DNA from: Isoetes taiwanensis
Taxonomy: Eukaryota; Streptophyta; Lycopodiopsida; Isoetales; Isoetaceae
Length of the DNA stretch: 64,000 nt
Reading direction: 5' to 3'
Assembly: GCA_021234155.1 (NCBI GenBank)
Contig: JAJEKV010000041.1
Span: forward strand, 13,456,310 to 13,520,309
Positions 11,411 through 23,557 of the stretch are shown one piece after another. The notes below the pieces were generated by a model that had not been told where the DNA came from, did no database searches, and was given only the letters and a program-made list of their open reading frames with translations. Position numbers and translations under genes: made by a program. Each line of letters starts with the position of its first letter. The stretch's first letter is position 1.

Positions 11411-11784
11411 TGTTCCTAACTCAGCAAAAAATACAGCCAATGGAAGCCTCTTCCTCTCCAACATCGACCAACAGGTGTTCTTCGGTGTGGAGCAGGTTTT
11501 CTTCTACCAATCCGGTCCGGTCGGAGTTGCAGAAATTATTCGCAAGGCGTTAGCAGAGGTCCTAGTGCATTACTACTTTGCAGCAGGAAGGTTCAAGTTC
11601 AACAAGGAGGAGAGCCGGCTAGAGCTTGAGTGCAACTTTCGCCGAGTACCGCTTCATGGCCTCCGGTCCCAACAATCCATTTGCGAGTCGGGCGATCTCA
11701 CCGATCCAAATTCCGCCAAGCAAGCTCATTCTCTATCCTCACAACGTCAACTCCATCCCCGACGTCCCACCACTAACCGTTCAG
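11411..11784 (+). pseudogene. BAHD acyltransferase, remainder of exon 1
   Basis: Encodes the N-terminal BAHD domain from VVPNSAKNTANG through FFGVEQVFFYQ and LVHYYFAAGRF to RLELECN. After an apparent single extra base near 11640 it continues as AEYRFMASGPNNPFASRAIS up to PPLTVQ. The exon ends at a GT donor (11785) in phase 0. Confidence 0.82.
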
Positions 11785-11916
11785 GTTAACTTAACTTAAT
11801 GCACAACTTATGCATCCTTAATGCACAACTTATGCGTCCTTCGCCATTCACCTTACATTGCATGTCCTCATGAGTAACTATCTTACGTAACTCTTTGTTT
11901 ATTTTATGAATTCCAG

Positions 11917-12810
11917 GTGACCACCTTCAGCTGTGGTGGATTTGCAGTCGGGTTCTACGTCTGCCATAGCTTGTTTGACGGTCTATCGGGTTACGAATTC
12001 CACTACAATCTCGCGTTGGCCGCCCAAGGCAAAGGCATGCAATCATTCCCCAAGCCAGAAAGAACCCAACTCCGAGCCCATTCCCCTCCATGCCCAACTC
12101 TTCAACACCCCGAGATCATTCCCATGCCACCATCACCTACATACCATATGTTTCATTCCTCCTACAAAGAAACTACCTACAACAATAATCTAGTCTTCAA
12201 GACGTTCTCAGTCAGCCCCAGCTTCCTCGACCGCTTGAAGAAGAATGCCATGACTGATGGGCACATTGCGAGCTGCACTAGCTTTGAGGTACTTGCGGCC
12301 CACATCTGGCAGGCGAGGACCCGATCCATGAACATGGATCCACATAAACCATCTAAACTCTTCTTAGTGGGAAATATCCGCCACAAGGTTAATCCACCAC
12401 TTCATAAAGACTTCTGTGGGAATGGAGTGGCTGCTCCTGGTCTTGTAGACGTAAAATCTAGTGATGTCATGCAAAATTCACTTTCGTTTTGCCTCATGAA
12501 GGTGAAGGAGATTCTAGCTTGTTTGGAGGACGAGTATGTGACATCTGTTGTGGACTACTGCGACTTGACTCGAGGCATCAGTGATGTGTTGGGAGGTTTG
12601 ATTATCACTGCATGGGTGAAGATTCCTTTTCATGAGCTGGATTTTGGGTGGGGAAAGCCGTTGTATGTCGCTCCTATAGCAAACAATAGGCAGGAGTATG
12701 TGTTGCTTGTTTCCAGCTGCAAGGAAAAGGATGGGATTAATGTGTTCGCAGGACTCGAGCAAAATCAAATGGAGAAATTTCAAACACTATTTTGGAATGT
12801 AAAAGGTTGA
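11917..12810 (+). CDS. BAHD acyltransferase, exon 2
   Basis: An open 298-codon exon following the AG acceptor at 11915-11916 (intron 11785-11916), in phase with exon 1. It begins VTTFSCGGFAVGFYVCHSLF, where HSLFD is the catalytic HxxxD, followed by GNIRHKVNPPLH in the region that faces the CoA/acyl pocket and DFGWGKPLYVAP near the C terminus. Length and motif spacing are normal for the family. No stop or shift interrupts this exon, so disruption of the gene is confined to exon 1. The substrate is unknown. Confidence 0.88.
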   Translation: MTTFSCGGFAVGFYVCHSLFDGLSGYEFHYNLALAAQGKGMQSFPKPERTQLRAHSPPCPTLQHPEIIPMPPSPTYHMFHSSYKETTYNNNLVFKTFSVSPSFLDRLKKNAMTDGHIASCTSFEVLAAHIWQARTRSMNMDPHKPSKLFLVGNIRHKVNPPLHKDFCGNGVAAPGLVDVKSSDVMQNSLSFCLMKVKEILACLEDEYVTSVVDYCDLTRGISDVLGGLIITAWVKIPFHELDFGWGKPLYVAPIANNRQEYVLLVSSCKEKDGINVFAGLEQNQMEKFQTLFWNVKG

Positions 12811-14388
12811 TGATTTTGAGATGTGCATTTAATATGCTTGAGTTAAAAGAGGTGTTTTCTTTTCTTTCTATTTTGATTAAAAACAATGCCCAGAGTTGTT
12901 GGGCATATATGACGTAGTAGACAAAACTTTGATTTATTCAGATTTATTAGATAACACTTCAAGGATGCCATTATAAGAATACTAGTAATGGTGCCTAGCG
13001 TTGCTGGGCTATAACGCAATTATTGGATTCAACATTGTAGGATTAGTGGAGGATGAATGGTGTGCAATTTGGACTTCAACTTCTGTATAATGCTTTATAT
13101 CATGGAGACCTTGATTGCCTTTATATTATTATTTTCTTTTCCCTTTACATTATGTAGCTCAATTTTGACACTCAGAGCTATTTCTTCCTCTTTTTTTTTG
13201 CCTTTGTTTACTCAATGCGTCATTGAAAGTGGTCGAGGTTAAAATGGTTGTATGCCATTAGAGAGCCATGTGAACTAACTTGCAAAAAATTGTTGAGTTT
13301 TGTGTTGCTCATTTGGATTAGATGTGTACACATGTCCACATAGATTGGAGACGCTACTTGCAAATAGATTGCATTATAGAAGGGTGCTGATGGACATTCA
13401 TGGAAATGGCCTTGGTAGTGAAATAACATTATTGGAATTGCATTAGTCTAAGGGTGTTGAGAAGAGCATGCATAGTATCATAATGGGATAGCTTTATTAA
13501 GATGCATAGATAGGAAATTTTGAGAGTGCAAATAATGATCCAAGGTTTTTTAGTATACCATTATTTACACTTTTTTGTTTATGTTCGTAACTCTCGTCCA
13601 TGTCTATGAGGTTTCTCAATGACTCTCCCTGACCACTTTGTTGGTTTTTTTTGTTTGAAATTAGGTTGGCCGTCGCATAGGGATTTCTTTGCTCCAAGCT
13701 TCACCAGAACCATCAGATTTGTAGCAGACAAAATTGGAAGTTTTGTGATTATCCTAAGAGTGCACACATGGTGGATCTACGAACCTGGTGATGGCAAGAA
13801 TCCCGTCGAATTTGTTGGAGGTAGGCTTGGTGCAGCATGGTTGCGCAAAGGTGTAGATCAGCTCAAGAAGATTAAGCCATTATCATCAGTTTGCAGTGCG
13901 TAGGAGCTTCAATAGAATGGGCAGGATGGGCACAGATTTGTGCGATCTGAACAGATCTAGACGGACTTTCATAAAGGAACATTGGTTTAGCTGGTGGTTT
14001 CGGCAGCCAGGGTTGAAGAACCGGTTTTTTCAAGCCGTGACCCAGAGTCACCGGTTTGATTGCTGGAGCCCAGGAAGGTTTGATTGCTGGAGCACTATGC
14101 TATTAGAAGCCCAAGTGCAAAAGATTTTTCTCAAAAAAACGATTAGAGTCGTCTAAAAGAAGAAAAAAAATACCTTAGGATTCTTAATATATAGAATAAT
14201 GAGGAAAATGAATTTGTAAAATATAGCACATTGCCATAAAGCACACCATTTTCTTGTCCAACACAAATTTCAACATAGTTTGTTGGTTGATAGCCTAGAT
14301 CAGTAAGCTTCCATTTGATGGTGGCTTTGGTACAGACCAAAGGCATAGCAAAATTCGACGACGATGTACCTCTATTATCCTTTTATAC
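12811..14388. other. Intergenic region downstream of the BAHD gene
   Basis: Presumed 3' UTR, then AT-rich DNA. A 94-codon open frame at 13619-13903 on the plus strand (GWPSHRDFFAPSFTRT) resembles nothing I recognise and lacks gene context. I see no other gene here. Confidence 0.5.
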
Positions 14389-14482
14389 ATCTATCCATTT
14401 CAGAATATATCCATAGCAAAACATATCTATCCATTTCAGAATATATCCATAGCAAAACATATCTATCCATTTCAGAATATAT
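14389..14482. repeat. 36-bp tandem repeat, 2.6 copies
   Basis: Copies start atctatccatttcagaatat at 14389, 14425 and 14461 (last one partial) and are identical. Confidence 0.9.
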
Positions 14483-15105
14483 TGCCCTAATGTATGTTAA
14501 GCTCGTGGGCAATTTCTTTGGTACGAAATCGCTTAATCACCTTAAGATCTATGCCATTGCAGAGTTTTGATGGCTCCACTCAAAAAGACCACCAATATCA
14601 TATTGCTCAGGTGTGTCTTACAAACCATGCTCTCTCTTTCTAAAGCAGAAGATCCATATTGTGCATTGGAATTGATACTAATTGATACTACACCTGATAT
14701 TCTCTCATCTGCATCAATTCTAAAAAAGCAAAACCTTTTTGTAGTTAGATACCGTCAATGCACCTTCATTGAATCATTCTTAAAAGCCAAATTGCATTGG
14801 AAGATTCAGATCATAAACGTGGCTTTATACTTTGCATTATCACATTCTTAAAACAATGGTGTTATCAGTACAGATTGTTAGACTGGTCTTTTAGAATTCT
14901 TTGTGAGTTGGATCTACACTAATGGGCATAGTCTTGTCATGATTCCAAAAATGACAGAATGTTTTTATCAACTAAACAAACTAAACAAAGATGCTACTTA
15001 TAACAGTTGCCATGGTTGGTAAAGGTCTGCTGCAACAAAGCATAAGAGGTTATGCATCAAAGCATTTGTAGGCTAGATGCTGCTTTTAATAGCTGCAACA
15101 AAGCA
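14483..15105. other. Intergenic DNA without a recognisable gene
   Basis: AT-rich; one short unrecognised open frame at 14567-14851 on the plus strand. No motif or repeat stands out. Confidence 0.5.
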
Positions 15106-15195
15106 TAAGAGATTAAACAAAGCATTGTAAATTATAAAAGAAGATATGCATAAGAGATTAAACAAAGCATTGTAAATTATAAAAGAAGATATGCA
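15106..15195. repeat. Perfect 45-bp tandem duplication
   Basis: Units 15106-15150 and 15151-15195 both read taagagattaaacaaagcat and continue identically to atatgca. Confidence 0.92.
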
Positions 15196-15991
15196 CAAAA
15201 CAAATCCACAGGCTGATAGCCAAATTCCCAGAGTAAGAACCTAAACAATTTTCTATTCCAGCCTTCTACTTATCTATATTGGCTTTACAATAGGATTGAA
15301 CTGCCCATTTGAAAACCATCCGAATAATCAACAACCCAAAATAGAAAGAAGGAGAAAGGTTTCACCTGGTTTCCTTCATTCCTGTGGTAGGGACATGCAA
15401 AATAACAATGCCTGCCATTATACTCTGATTTGTAAGCCCAAACATAATGCAAGAAGTAGAGGAAGAACAATTCATTGCAGTGTAATCCTTGTCGCACGAA
15501 AGAGGTTTCTAGCTGAGGCCAATAAAGGCCGCACCTAGCTATGCTCTTATGTTATACCAACAATCAGATAATTTGTCATTCATGCCATGCTTCTAAGGAA
15601 CGCCCCTGACATGACTGCAAACAGCAAGTATGATACATGTGCCCAAAATTGAGGCATGCTGATCAACCTATTTCAAAATTATGCCGACGCCCAGGCATAG
15701 TATAATCTTCCTTTTCTTCAATGTCCACATTGTTCCATGTATAATCAATCACAATCACTGTGCAAGCTACACATAGTTTTAAAGTAATTCAAACAACTGT
15801 TGTCAACTGCATCCCAGTTGGCACCTTCTAACAATAATTCACATACCTTAAAACGGCCAGCACACTGCAACACAATCCAAAGGTCTGCATCCAACTAAAT
15901 GGGAATGTGAAAGTTTAAACTTATAAAACAAAGACAAAGAGAACAAATGGGTGAATAATAACCTTTTGCCATATATTGAATGCAGACCATA

Positions 15992-16797
15992 CTAAAAGCC
16001 AGAATGGGAATCAACAGAGGTCATTGTGATGTCCGAAACTCTCATAAACCATAGCATTGAATCCTTCGAGATGTGAAAACGAATGAGATTTGCAGAAGAA
16101 GAGGGTGGACTTATTGAATGGCCAGAAAATGACACTTCTTTACAATGCTTCCATGCTCCAATCTGTGCAGCAAAAGCCAAGCTCTGCGCCAAAGCTTTGT
16201 TGCTATCGTCATGTCCTGTATCTATATGATGCACTCAGCTGCAAATTTTCCAATAAATTTCTCATCAGTTAAATTCGTAAAAAGTATACATGTCGTGTTG
16301 ACATTGCCTGCTTTCACAAATCTACTTATCAGATTTATGCACATGAAAGTGGAGAGATGCCCATGACATCATTTCTTGGTGAAGTGCATTAACAGTATTC
16401 ATTAGATTACTATCAGCAAAATAATTAATCAAAAGAGCATATATCCAGCTATCAACTGGAATCTTTCCCTTCATCCTATGTAACATTTCATAAACAATGT
16501 AACCTCTTGATTTTATTGGCATCCAAATACATTACATACGGTGATAGCAAGAACATGTCTACGATTTTGTCTATTATTGAAAACTTTATATGCTTCTTCT
16601 GCCCACCAAATTTTACAGATTCTTTCCCTAAGTATTTCAATATTATTGCAATCAGGTGTACAACCCACTCGCGTTGCATTTGCGATGTGCAAAACATAAA
16701 TCTTCAATTGATGCCCATGTTAGAGGTGATGTCCACGATACAGTTAAAACAGTGCAATAGAAGGCTGAGGCCCAAATTTTCCAGCCTCTCGAACTAG
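15992..16797 (-). pseudogene. Decayed PPR-like gene remnant
   Basis: Minus-strand fragments in shifting frames carry PPR-like helices: VDSWIYALLINYFADSNLMN followed by ALHQEM, AGNVNTTCILFTNLTDEK, and AEEAYKVF. PPR proteins bind organelle RNA in plants. Several stops and shifts break it, and no complete 35-residue repeat remains, so this could be a chance resemblance. Flanking DNA (15196-15991) shows nothing else. Confidence 0.35.
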
Positions 16798-17950
16798 AAG
16801 GTCTTTAATAGGTAAAAAAACAATCTTCCAGACACGCCCAAAACTTGCTTGTGCTTTCCACTAATAATCATTGCATCTCACATGGTTTTGTTCCTTCTTT
16901 TAAGAGCCGATACATTTTATAGCTAGAAAATCAACCTCCCAGTTTGGATTGGCGCATGCCTATTTGAAGAATGTGAATGCAGAATTGAGATTGGTAACTG
17001 CACTTAAAACTTCACAGACCTTAGCCGGTTGTAGTTTATTGACTAAGATAGAATAGATTGAAATTGAAGATATTCCTTTTGCACTTAGAAAAAGTCATTG
17101 AGAAGTTCAGAGCAAGTCATTTATTCTAGTGACTCTTGGGTTGCGAAACCATGCAATCTATATTGGTGGCCATGAATCAAAGGCCAGCTTTGGCACTGCC
17201 ATAGAAGATAATGCTCGTAAGAAAAAGCCGAGTGAGACAAAAATCCCTATTTCTTCTAAATTCAAAAACAACATCTAGAGAGCAGATTTTTTGAATTGGT
17301 TCTATTGCTGCCACTGTTGTTCATCCTTTGAAGATCAAATGACCTTCAGTCGGGATTCTAAATCCACCAGAAATATCTGGGATTCCGTTGTCAGAGTTGC
17401 AACGTGCAAGAAAATCCTATATAAACCAAAACAATGGCACGTCTTGAAGTAACGAATCCAAAACCATGCCACATTCAAATAATCACAAATGAACCGGAAG
17501 AGGCCGGATATAGAAAATAAATTTGCACCTCTTTTGCAGTTGCATTTACAAAATTCTCTACTTTTGCCCAAGACCTTGAAGGACGATTTAGTGGCTATGG
17601 CCAATCCATCCCTTATTGACATGCTTTCAGATTCGGATTTGCCTACCATTAACAGGGTAGCAGAGTATGAACCTCGCCGGAACTGCTGCATTTTCGCCTT
17701 GGCTAGCCTTAGCTCTAATCATTGCATTCACAGCTTGGGCATCGTCATTTTGGCATCAATGCCGTCGCAGAATCTTTCGCAAACATCATCATCTTCCACA
17801 ATGCCATGGCCCGGTCTCTCTGTTCTGCTCAACCCATATCGTTATATGTTAATCCCTGTCATTTCTTAGGAAATAAATTCTGGCTGTTGGATCTAGGGCG
17901 TGGTTTATGACACACGCTATAATATTATAATATAGGATATGATATGTGCT
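16798..17950. other. Intergenic DNA with unrecognised short open frames
   Basis: Open frames at 17489-17869 and 17667-17852 (plus strand) include a hydrophobic segment AAFSPWLALALIIAFTAWAS that could be a membrane anchor, as in some P450s. No P450 signature follows, so I make no functional call. Confidence 0.4.
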
Positions 17951-17952
17951 AG

Positions 17953-18015
17953 GGAGCCGCCGATTTTCGGGTTTCCGGAAACCGGGCGGCGAAACCCCAA
18001 AAAATCGGTGGCTCC
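17953..18015. repeat. GC-rich inverted repeat
   Basis: Arms GGAGCCGCCGATTTT (17953-17967) and AAAATCGGTGGCTCC (18001-18015) are near-complementary around an inner palindromic ttccggaa. Confidence 0.7.
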
Positions 18016-19968
18016 CCACGAAACCACCGGGGGCCAAAATTCCGGCCACCTGGCGGAATATTATCTTTTTTTTTTTCCGATAATTTTTTTTTTACCTTCT
18101 TTTCTGTCGGCGATGGCGGAGCTCCGGAGCTTCGACGATGGCGCTATGTCGATCCGTCAAGGAGCTTGACGATCTGACCATTTTTTGGAGCTGCTTGCAT
18201 CTGGCGCTTCCCTTAGGTCGACTGTTTTCTCGGTGCCGAGCTTTTTTTTGAAGATCAAGTGTTGTTTTCTTTCTTCCAGGCAAGTTTTTGGCTAGGGAAC
18301 CTCCTGCTTTATGTTATTGCTTTGCTATTTGGTTGTTACTAACAAATTTTTATGTTTCTTGTAGGAGATTGTGAAGTATTACCCTGAGTGTCGACTTTCT
18401 TGCTTGATTTGTCGAAGTTTACGTATCTTTGGTCGAAGTTTAAATCGCGCCATTGGTCGAAGTTTGTGCCTCTGTTGCAAGGTTGCGTGAGGGTTGCGCC
18501 TCGATTTCGTCATGGATCGTTTCCTAGGTTGGAGTTCGTCTAAATTTTAAGCTGGAGGTTTCCTAGGGTTGGAGTTCTTGGAGCTACAGTAAACCTGTGC
18601 ATTTGTGTAAGGTAATATTTCTATGTTTTTGCATGCATGTGTGTTTTTTAAGTTGCATGTATGTTCGTGGAGTCGCATGCGATTAACGAATTTAATATGT
18701 TATTCTGAGAGCTAATGGCGATGGAGGAAGCCGTGGTTGTTAATTTGTCTTTGTTTTGGAGTAGCCCTTGCTTATGCTGCTGTAAGTATCAGTCCTTCTT
18801 TTTCCTTGGATTTGGGGCCTGAGATGAACATTCTGGACGACAATACATATGCTTGAGGATGAGACTTCTTTGCGGAGAGGTTAATTCAGAAAGCACCTAA
18901 AGCTTCAGAGGTGGAGAGTTTGTTGAAGGATTTGGAGAATGAGCCATGGTTTCATCAGAGTTTATTGAGCCCCCAGTTGAAGGGAAAGGAAAGTCGAAAA
19001 GAGTTTGGCCGACTTAGATGAGCAGATGTTGGGGAAGTGGATAAGGGTGGAAGGGACAGTCACGTAAGCAAACCAATTGGGCTAGGAGGAAATTTGATGC
19101 ATGGAGATCCTTTGTGAAGGATGATCCTAAGATTACCGCTTCACCCGTCTGTACCAATTGAAGAAATACCACATTTAGAACCGAATGAGATGGTGGTTAG
19201 GTTTCATTGCGGTGAGGAAGAAAGACGGATCGATGTTTCCTTCGGCGGGTAAATGACTTTTAATTTATGCTTTTTTCTATTGAAACTTATGCATAGTTTA
19301 TATGTCTTTGGTTGCAGTTTAAATTGTCTTCTGAAAGCGATTGGTAAGATTGTTCGTAGTTTACGTGAATCGAAAATGGCTACCAACGGTATTAGAGTAG
19401 AGGCATTTAATATCATGAGGGATCCTTTGTTTGTTAGAGCTAGATTGGCATTTGTTGCGCGATCCGATCAATCTAGGAAGGCTGATATTGGAGTTTCACT
19501 AAGAAGGCATCCCTAATCCCTTATAACTCAAAAGAAGGATCTTCTTGTCGCCTTTAGATTATTGCATTAGTACACCAAAGGGTGTACAAAAGAGGTCAGG
19601 CTTTTACCTTTGCTCTAGGTTTTGCGTCGTGGGCTGGTGAGTTATATGAAGTGAAGGATGTAGACTTGTCTCCGAGTCCGATGGGAAGAATGAATATCTG
19701 GTTTATAATGAGAGGATAAGCAAGACTTGGGGAACTTCAGTGACGAAGTATGATCCAAGCCACTTTCGACCTGCAATCTGGAGTTACGAAGATGATTTTG
19801 TTTTGACATATAAATAGCTTGTTCGTCATCTGCCACCAAAGGAGAATTCTGCGCCAAGGCCACTGTTCTTGCAGGCTATTTCAAATTATCGGCCAGATGT
19901 AAGTTTTTTTTTTTAGTTTGTTTTTTGTATTCTTTCTTTGCTCATTTCTTTATTTTGTTATAGGCATG

Positions 19969-19993
19969 AAGTCGTATTTAATTAAAGTGGGAC
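19969..19993 (+). repeat. Left terminal inverted repeat of element A
   Basis: 25 bp beginning AAGTCGTATTTAATTAAAG, the exact reverse complement of 35582-35606. Confidence 0.88.
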
Positions 19994-20164
19994 AAATCTT
20001 GAATTTTGGGACTCGGACTGAAAATGGGACTCACACACCATAAAAGAAATTTCTGAATTGATTGCTTGAATAGAATTATACATGACACACATAGAATTGG
20101 GTTACTTGTTTTCCTCATAAATTTTACAAACTACTAGTTGAGATAGTTTTCAAACTTCTCAATA

Positions 20165-22311
20165 TTATGTGCCCTCATACAATGATATAGCATGGAGGTT
20201 GCTCATGGCCTTGTCCATCTCCCTTCTTGGGATCTTGTGTGTGTTGTCCTTTGCAACGTGAGAACTTGGATATGACCATACCACACACTCCACCAATTCC
20301 CTCCTTTGAGGGTCAGCATAATTTGCCCTCCACTTCTTCTCCCAAAGCCGGTTGTATTGCTCCTTCAAGTTGCCCTTCTTGTGTCTCCCAATGGGCTCCC
20401 AATATTGAATTTGGAATCCAGGACGCAACTCCTCTCCATCGCATAGTGGTGGTTACATCGAGAGTGCCACCCCTAACCATATTGGACAGGCCCTCATCAT
20501 CGGGCCTTACTAGCACAAAGTATCCTTCCTTGATGTCCTCAAAGGATCCCACTCGAAGATCAAACCACTTCGGGCTTTGAGGCCTTACTTCCCACAAACC
20601 ACTTGGAACCCTTGTTGGGACCCAAGTGAGCATTCTTAGACGTGCTTGCACCTTGAGAACCCTCCCATCTTGACTCGGGCAAGAACCCGCCTCTTAGCTC
20701 CCTCCCACATGGTCGCTCAGTTTCTAAGCATGTCACAACTTTCTCCCAAAGACTTGATTAGGGAGTCCATTTGATTTTTCTTAAGAGTGGAGGTGTGCTT
20801 TCCATTTCAACATCATCCCAAGCTATCGTATGTAATCCTTGATGCCCTTCACCAGGTTGGCTAGAGTCTTTGACCTGCCTTGAAGGGAGGTATTGGTTTT
20901 GGCTGCCCTTTAGGAATGAGAACTTCACCAAGAAGCACCCTTTGCCACAACTCGATACCTTGTACAGTGCATCCACAACTTGTCACCTGGTTCCACTTAT
21001 ATTGCATGATTGGTATTCCATCCCTAACCCAAAACTTGAACTGAAGTGGCTTTGTGTGTCATTAACCGGGTCCTTACCATCTAGCAAGTATCCTTCTACA
21101 AATGATTTCCAATCTGCAACCTCATCCATCAAGAAAGCCATTGGGTTGGGGTCAATGCAGCTCTCAAACACATCCATTAGTTCAGTGGAGAGTGGTCACG
21201 TTTTCTCTCTTGAGCTTGGTGGAGAAAGTTCCAAAGAATCCATCTATATCATCATGCGTATGCCCAACCATCATGAATCCCACTTTCACAACTTTGAATA
21301 CTCCCACCGCTGCCAAGTATGACATAGCCCCAAACATCCATCTATTCTTGTTTTTCCAACAGGTTGTCCAACTCAACACATAGCTCCTCGGTGATTTCTC
21401 AAGTAAGGGAAATCATCCCAAGTCCTCCTTGATTCACCGCACACCTTGGATGTGAGCTTTTTAGTCGCCTTTGGTAACAAAGCGGTTGATCATCCATCAA
21501 AGCCTCAAAATGGGTGTTTGAGGGGAATACCTCCTCCCTTCTATCGATCCTTTCTCTAGTGTTCTCGCACTTGAAAATAGAGCTCACATGGAAGTTTGGA
21601 TCATCTCTCCATAGATCAAGCACAAAATGACCATATGTTCCGGGTTCCATGACCATGTGTTAATACACCCGCCGGACTTACTTTCATCCGAAAAGCGTTT
21701 GACAACGCTTTGGGTAAAGGATCTAGCTTTGGCAAGAAAGTCTTGTGTTGGTCCATCTTATCATGAATTATACACAAAATTTGTCCGGGCCGCATCTCGT
21801 AAAATGTTCTCCACTTTGCCAATACAACCGCCTACATGATATTTGGTCCCTTTGGTGATCTGCAAATTGCTCCCTAATTGCCATTCTTTCTTTCTCTATT
21901 GCAGTTGATGCAAGTGTATCCTTGAGTTGAATGCAAGTGTTGCACTTTGAGAATGGCATGTGTTGTAGGACACTCACGTCTAAGAAGTGAGTGCTCCATA
22001 ACTTGTCTGAAATGTGATTGAGAAAGAGGCCTACCTCCAGTAGTTTCCGTGGATGGAGTTGACCTCCTTAAGGCACTCCTTTTGGATATAGTGTTGTGGC
22101 AACACTCTTTGCACCACTTTCGCACACCGTGCTCGTTCACCTTCGACTTGTGGGGCATAGATTGAGACATGTATCTCACAAAGCTCTCAAGACCTGCAAT
22201 GGCCTTGAGAGTATTTGCTCTAGGTTTCAAAGTGAGTGCATTACCATGTTGGAACAAACTGTGCCCTTTTCTAACCTGCTCCCAGTATCTGTAAAATGAA
22301 GACTTGCTCAT
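20165..22311 (-). pseudogene. DUF7869-like transposase of element A
   Basis: Minus-strand pieces in several frames read in order MSKSSFYRYWEQVRKG, MPFSKCNTCIQLKDTL, ILCIIHDKMDQHKTFLPKLD, GTYGHFVLDLWRDDPNF, KNKNRWMFGAMSYLAAVGVF and VGFMMVGHTHDDIDGFF. A C-terminal part follows with VADWKSFVEGYLLDGKDP and IQYWEPIGRHKKGNLKEQYN. This matches my memory of the eukaryotic DUF7869 family, in which HDKMD, a DN-x-KN site and GHTHDDID are the conserved acidic motifs and plausibly form a DDE/D-type active site. All three are visible. About 700 aa in total, starting close to the palindromes at 22399. Multiple frameshifts are present, so activity is unproven. Confidence 0.62.
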
Positions 22312-22398
22312 TTGAGATTGAGGTGAGTTTACTTTGCTCTATCGGTGTTTCGACCATTTCGAGAAAAACTCGCTTCCTTTCAATACCTTTTTTTTCAT

Positions 22399-22421
22399 TC
22401 TCGACTCGCGAAGTCGAGAAA
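22399..22421. repeat. Single CTCGACT palindrome near the transposase start in element A
   Basis: Reads TTCTCGACTCGCGAAGTCGA then GAA, the same motif as the large array in element B, about 90 bases upstream of the transposase frame. A weaker half-site pair lies at about 22352. Confidence 0.6.
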
Positions 22422-22964
22422 ACTCGTTCCTTCCTCGACCGGATGTCATCATTTCGGGGAGTTCCATGTCAACGACTCGGATCATTGTCATTGGATACCG
22501 GGCGGTTCACGCCGCGAGGAGGAGAGTGCACTCCACAAAGACAATCGAGCAAGACACCGCCCTGCGGCCCGAAAAGGACCCGAAAAGATAATGATCCCGC
22601 GATTTGGATCCCGATGAACCGGAAATATGGTCGAGCCAAACTCCAATCGGGATCCAAATTGTCCCGCCAAGCTTGTAATATTTGACGTCAATGGAGTATT
22701 AGCTGCGGTATACCACGATAAAGACGTCCCCAGATTAACACCTCGCAGATCCCACACCGAATCGAGCATAAAATAGTGTATCCGAGGCCTAGAGCTAAGG
22801 AAATTATTGAATGGTGCATTGAACGGGGATTCGAAGTGGGCATATGGTCTTGTATGGCAAAGAAAAATATTGTCAATGTTCTTGGTGTTCTCGGCATTTC
22901 AGTTTTGAAGTTCAAGTTCATTTGGGGAAGCGAAAGGGTCGAGCATGTGTCGGACCTCGATCCA

Positions 22965-23557
22965 TGTTTTGGGTCTGGGTTCGGGAACTCCTGCAAGACA
23001 GCCCTCTGTGAGGACCCTTGGATCTAATAGGAGAATCCTGGGGACTATGTCACGCGGGATTTGCAAGAAAAGAACAAGAAGAAGAAAACGGAACAGAAAA
23101 GAACAATGAGAGGAAAATGATATGCTTCCTTGATATCAATGATGAACATACATGAGCTCTCGCAATTGAGAGAAGACTGAAAAGAGACAAGACTCAAAAC
23201 TCATCTAGCCATCATATGCTAGCTCTACTCATATATATAGTACAATGGCCTCTGGCCCAATATAGACACTTTCGGACCGATCTCTGCAAATCACGGAAGG
23301 AGGCCCGATTTGCAGAATGTTGGCGGTGCCTCTTGAAATGCCTAGAATCACGCCTGACGCCGACACGAAAGGATGTGGTCATCACTTGTCCGAAGGGCGC
23401 TCTTGTTGACGGGGGACGCAGGCTTTGACTGCGTGGTCTGCTGCTTGGTCTTCTGCTGAGCCTTTGATGGCTGACCCATGCCTGTCTGTGGATCCTTGAG
23501 CTTGACCTGGTCCGTCGTATGCATGAATAGTCCTGAACCAGGAGGCACAGACTAACA
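22965..23557 (-). repeat. 3' LTR of the Ty3 element
   Basis: 593 bp beginning TGTTTTGGGTCTGGG and ending GACTAACA, preceded by ATCCA. Many small indels against the other LTR fall at CTG/CAG and CG sites. Confidence 0.82.

Larger units (their letters stand above)
2058..12810 (+). pseudogene. BAHD acyltransferase gene, exon 1 split by two retrotransposon insertions
   Basis: BAHD enzymes transfer acyl groups from CoA thioesters to alcohols or amines in plant secondary metabolism. The coding pieces are 2058-2095, 6141-6167 and 11411-11784 (exon 1), then 11917-12810 (exon 2). Skipping the two elements and one copy of each target duplication (CTGAC, TTAGT) gives one continuous frame from the ATG at 2058 into VVPNSAKNTANGSLFLSNID, a typical BAHD start. 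Exon 2 has the catalytic HSLFD (HxxxD) and the structural DFGWG motif. The total is about 443 aa, normal for the family. One extra base near 11640 shifts the frame after RLELECNF. As assembled the gene is disrupted, although an uninterrupted allele may exist. Its neighbour is the divergent OMT. Confidence 0.85.

Noticed and set aside
13619-13903. Open frame GWPSHRDFFAPSFTRT
   Set aside because: No recognised family, splice context or neighbour; could be chance.
17489-17910. Possible P450 N terminus (hydrophobic SPWLALALIIAFTAW)
   Set aside because: No proline hinge, I-helix or heme motif follows in any frame.
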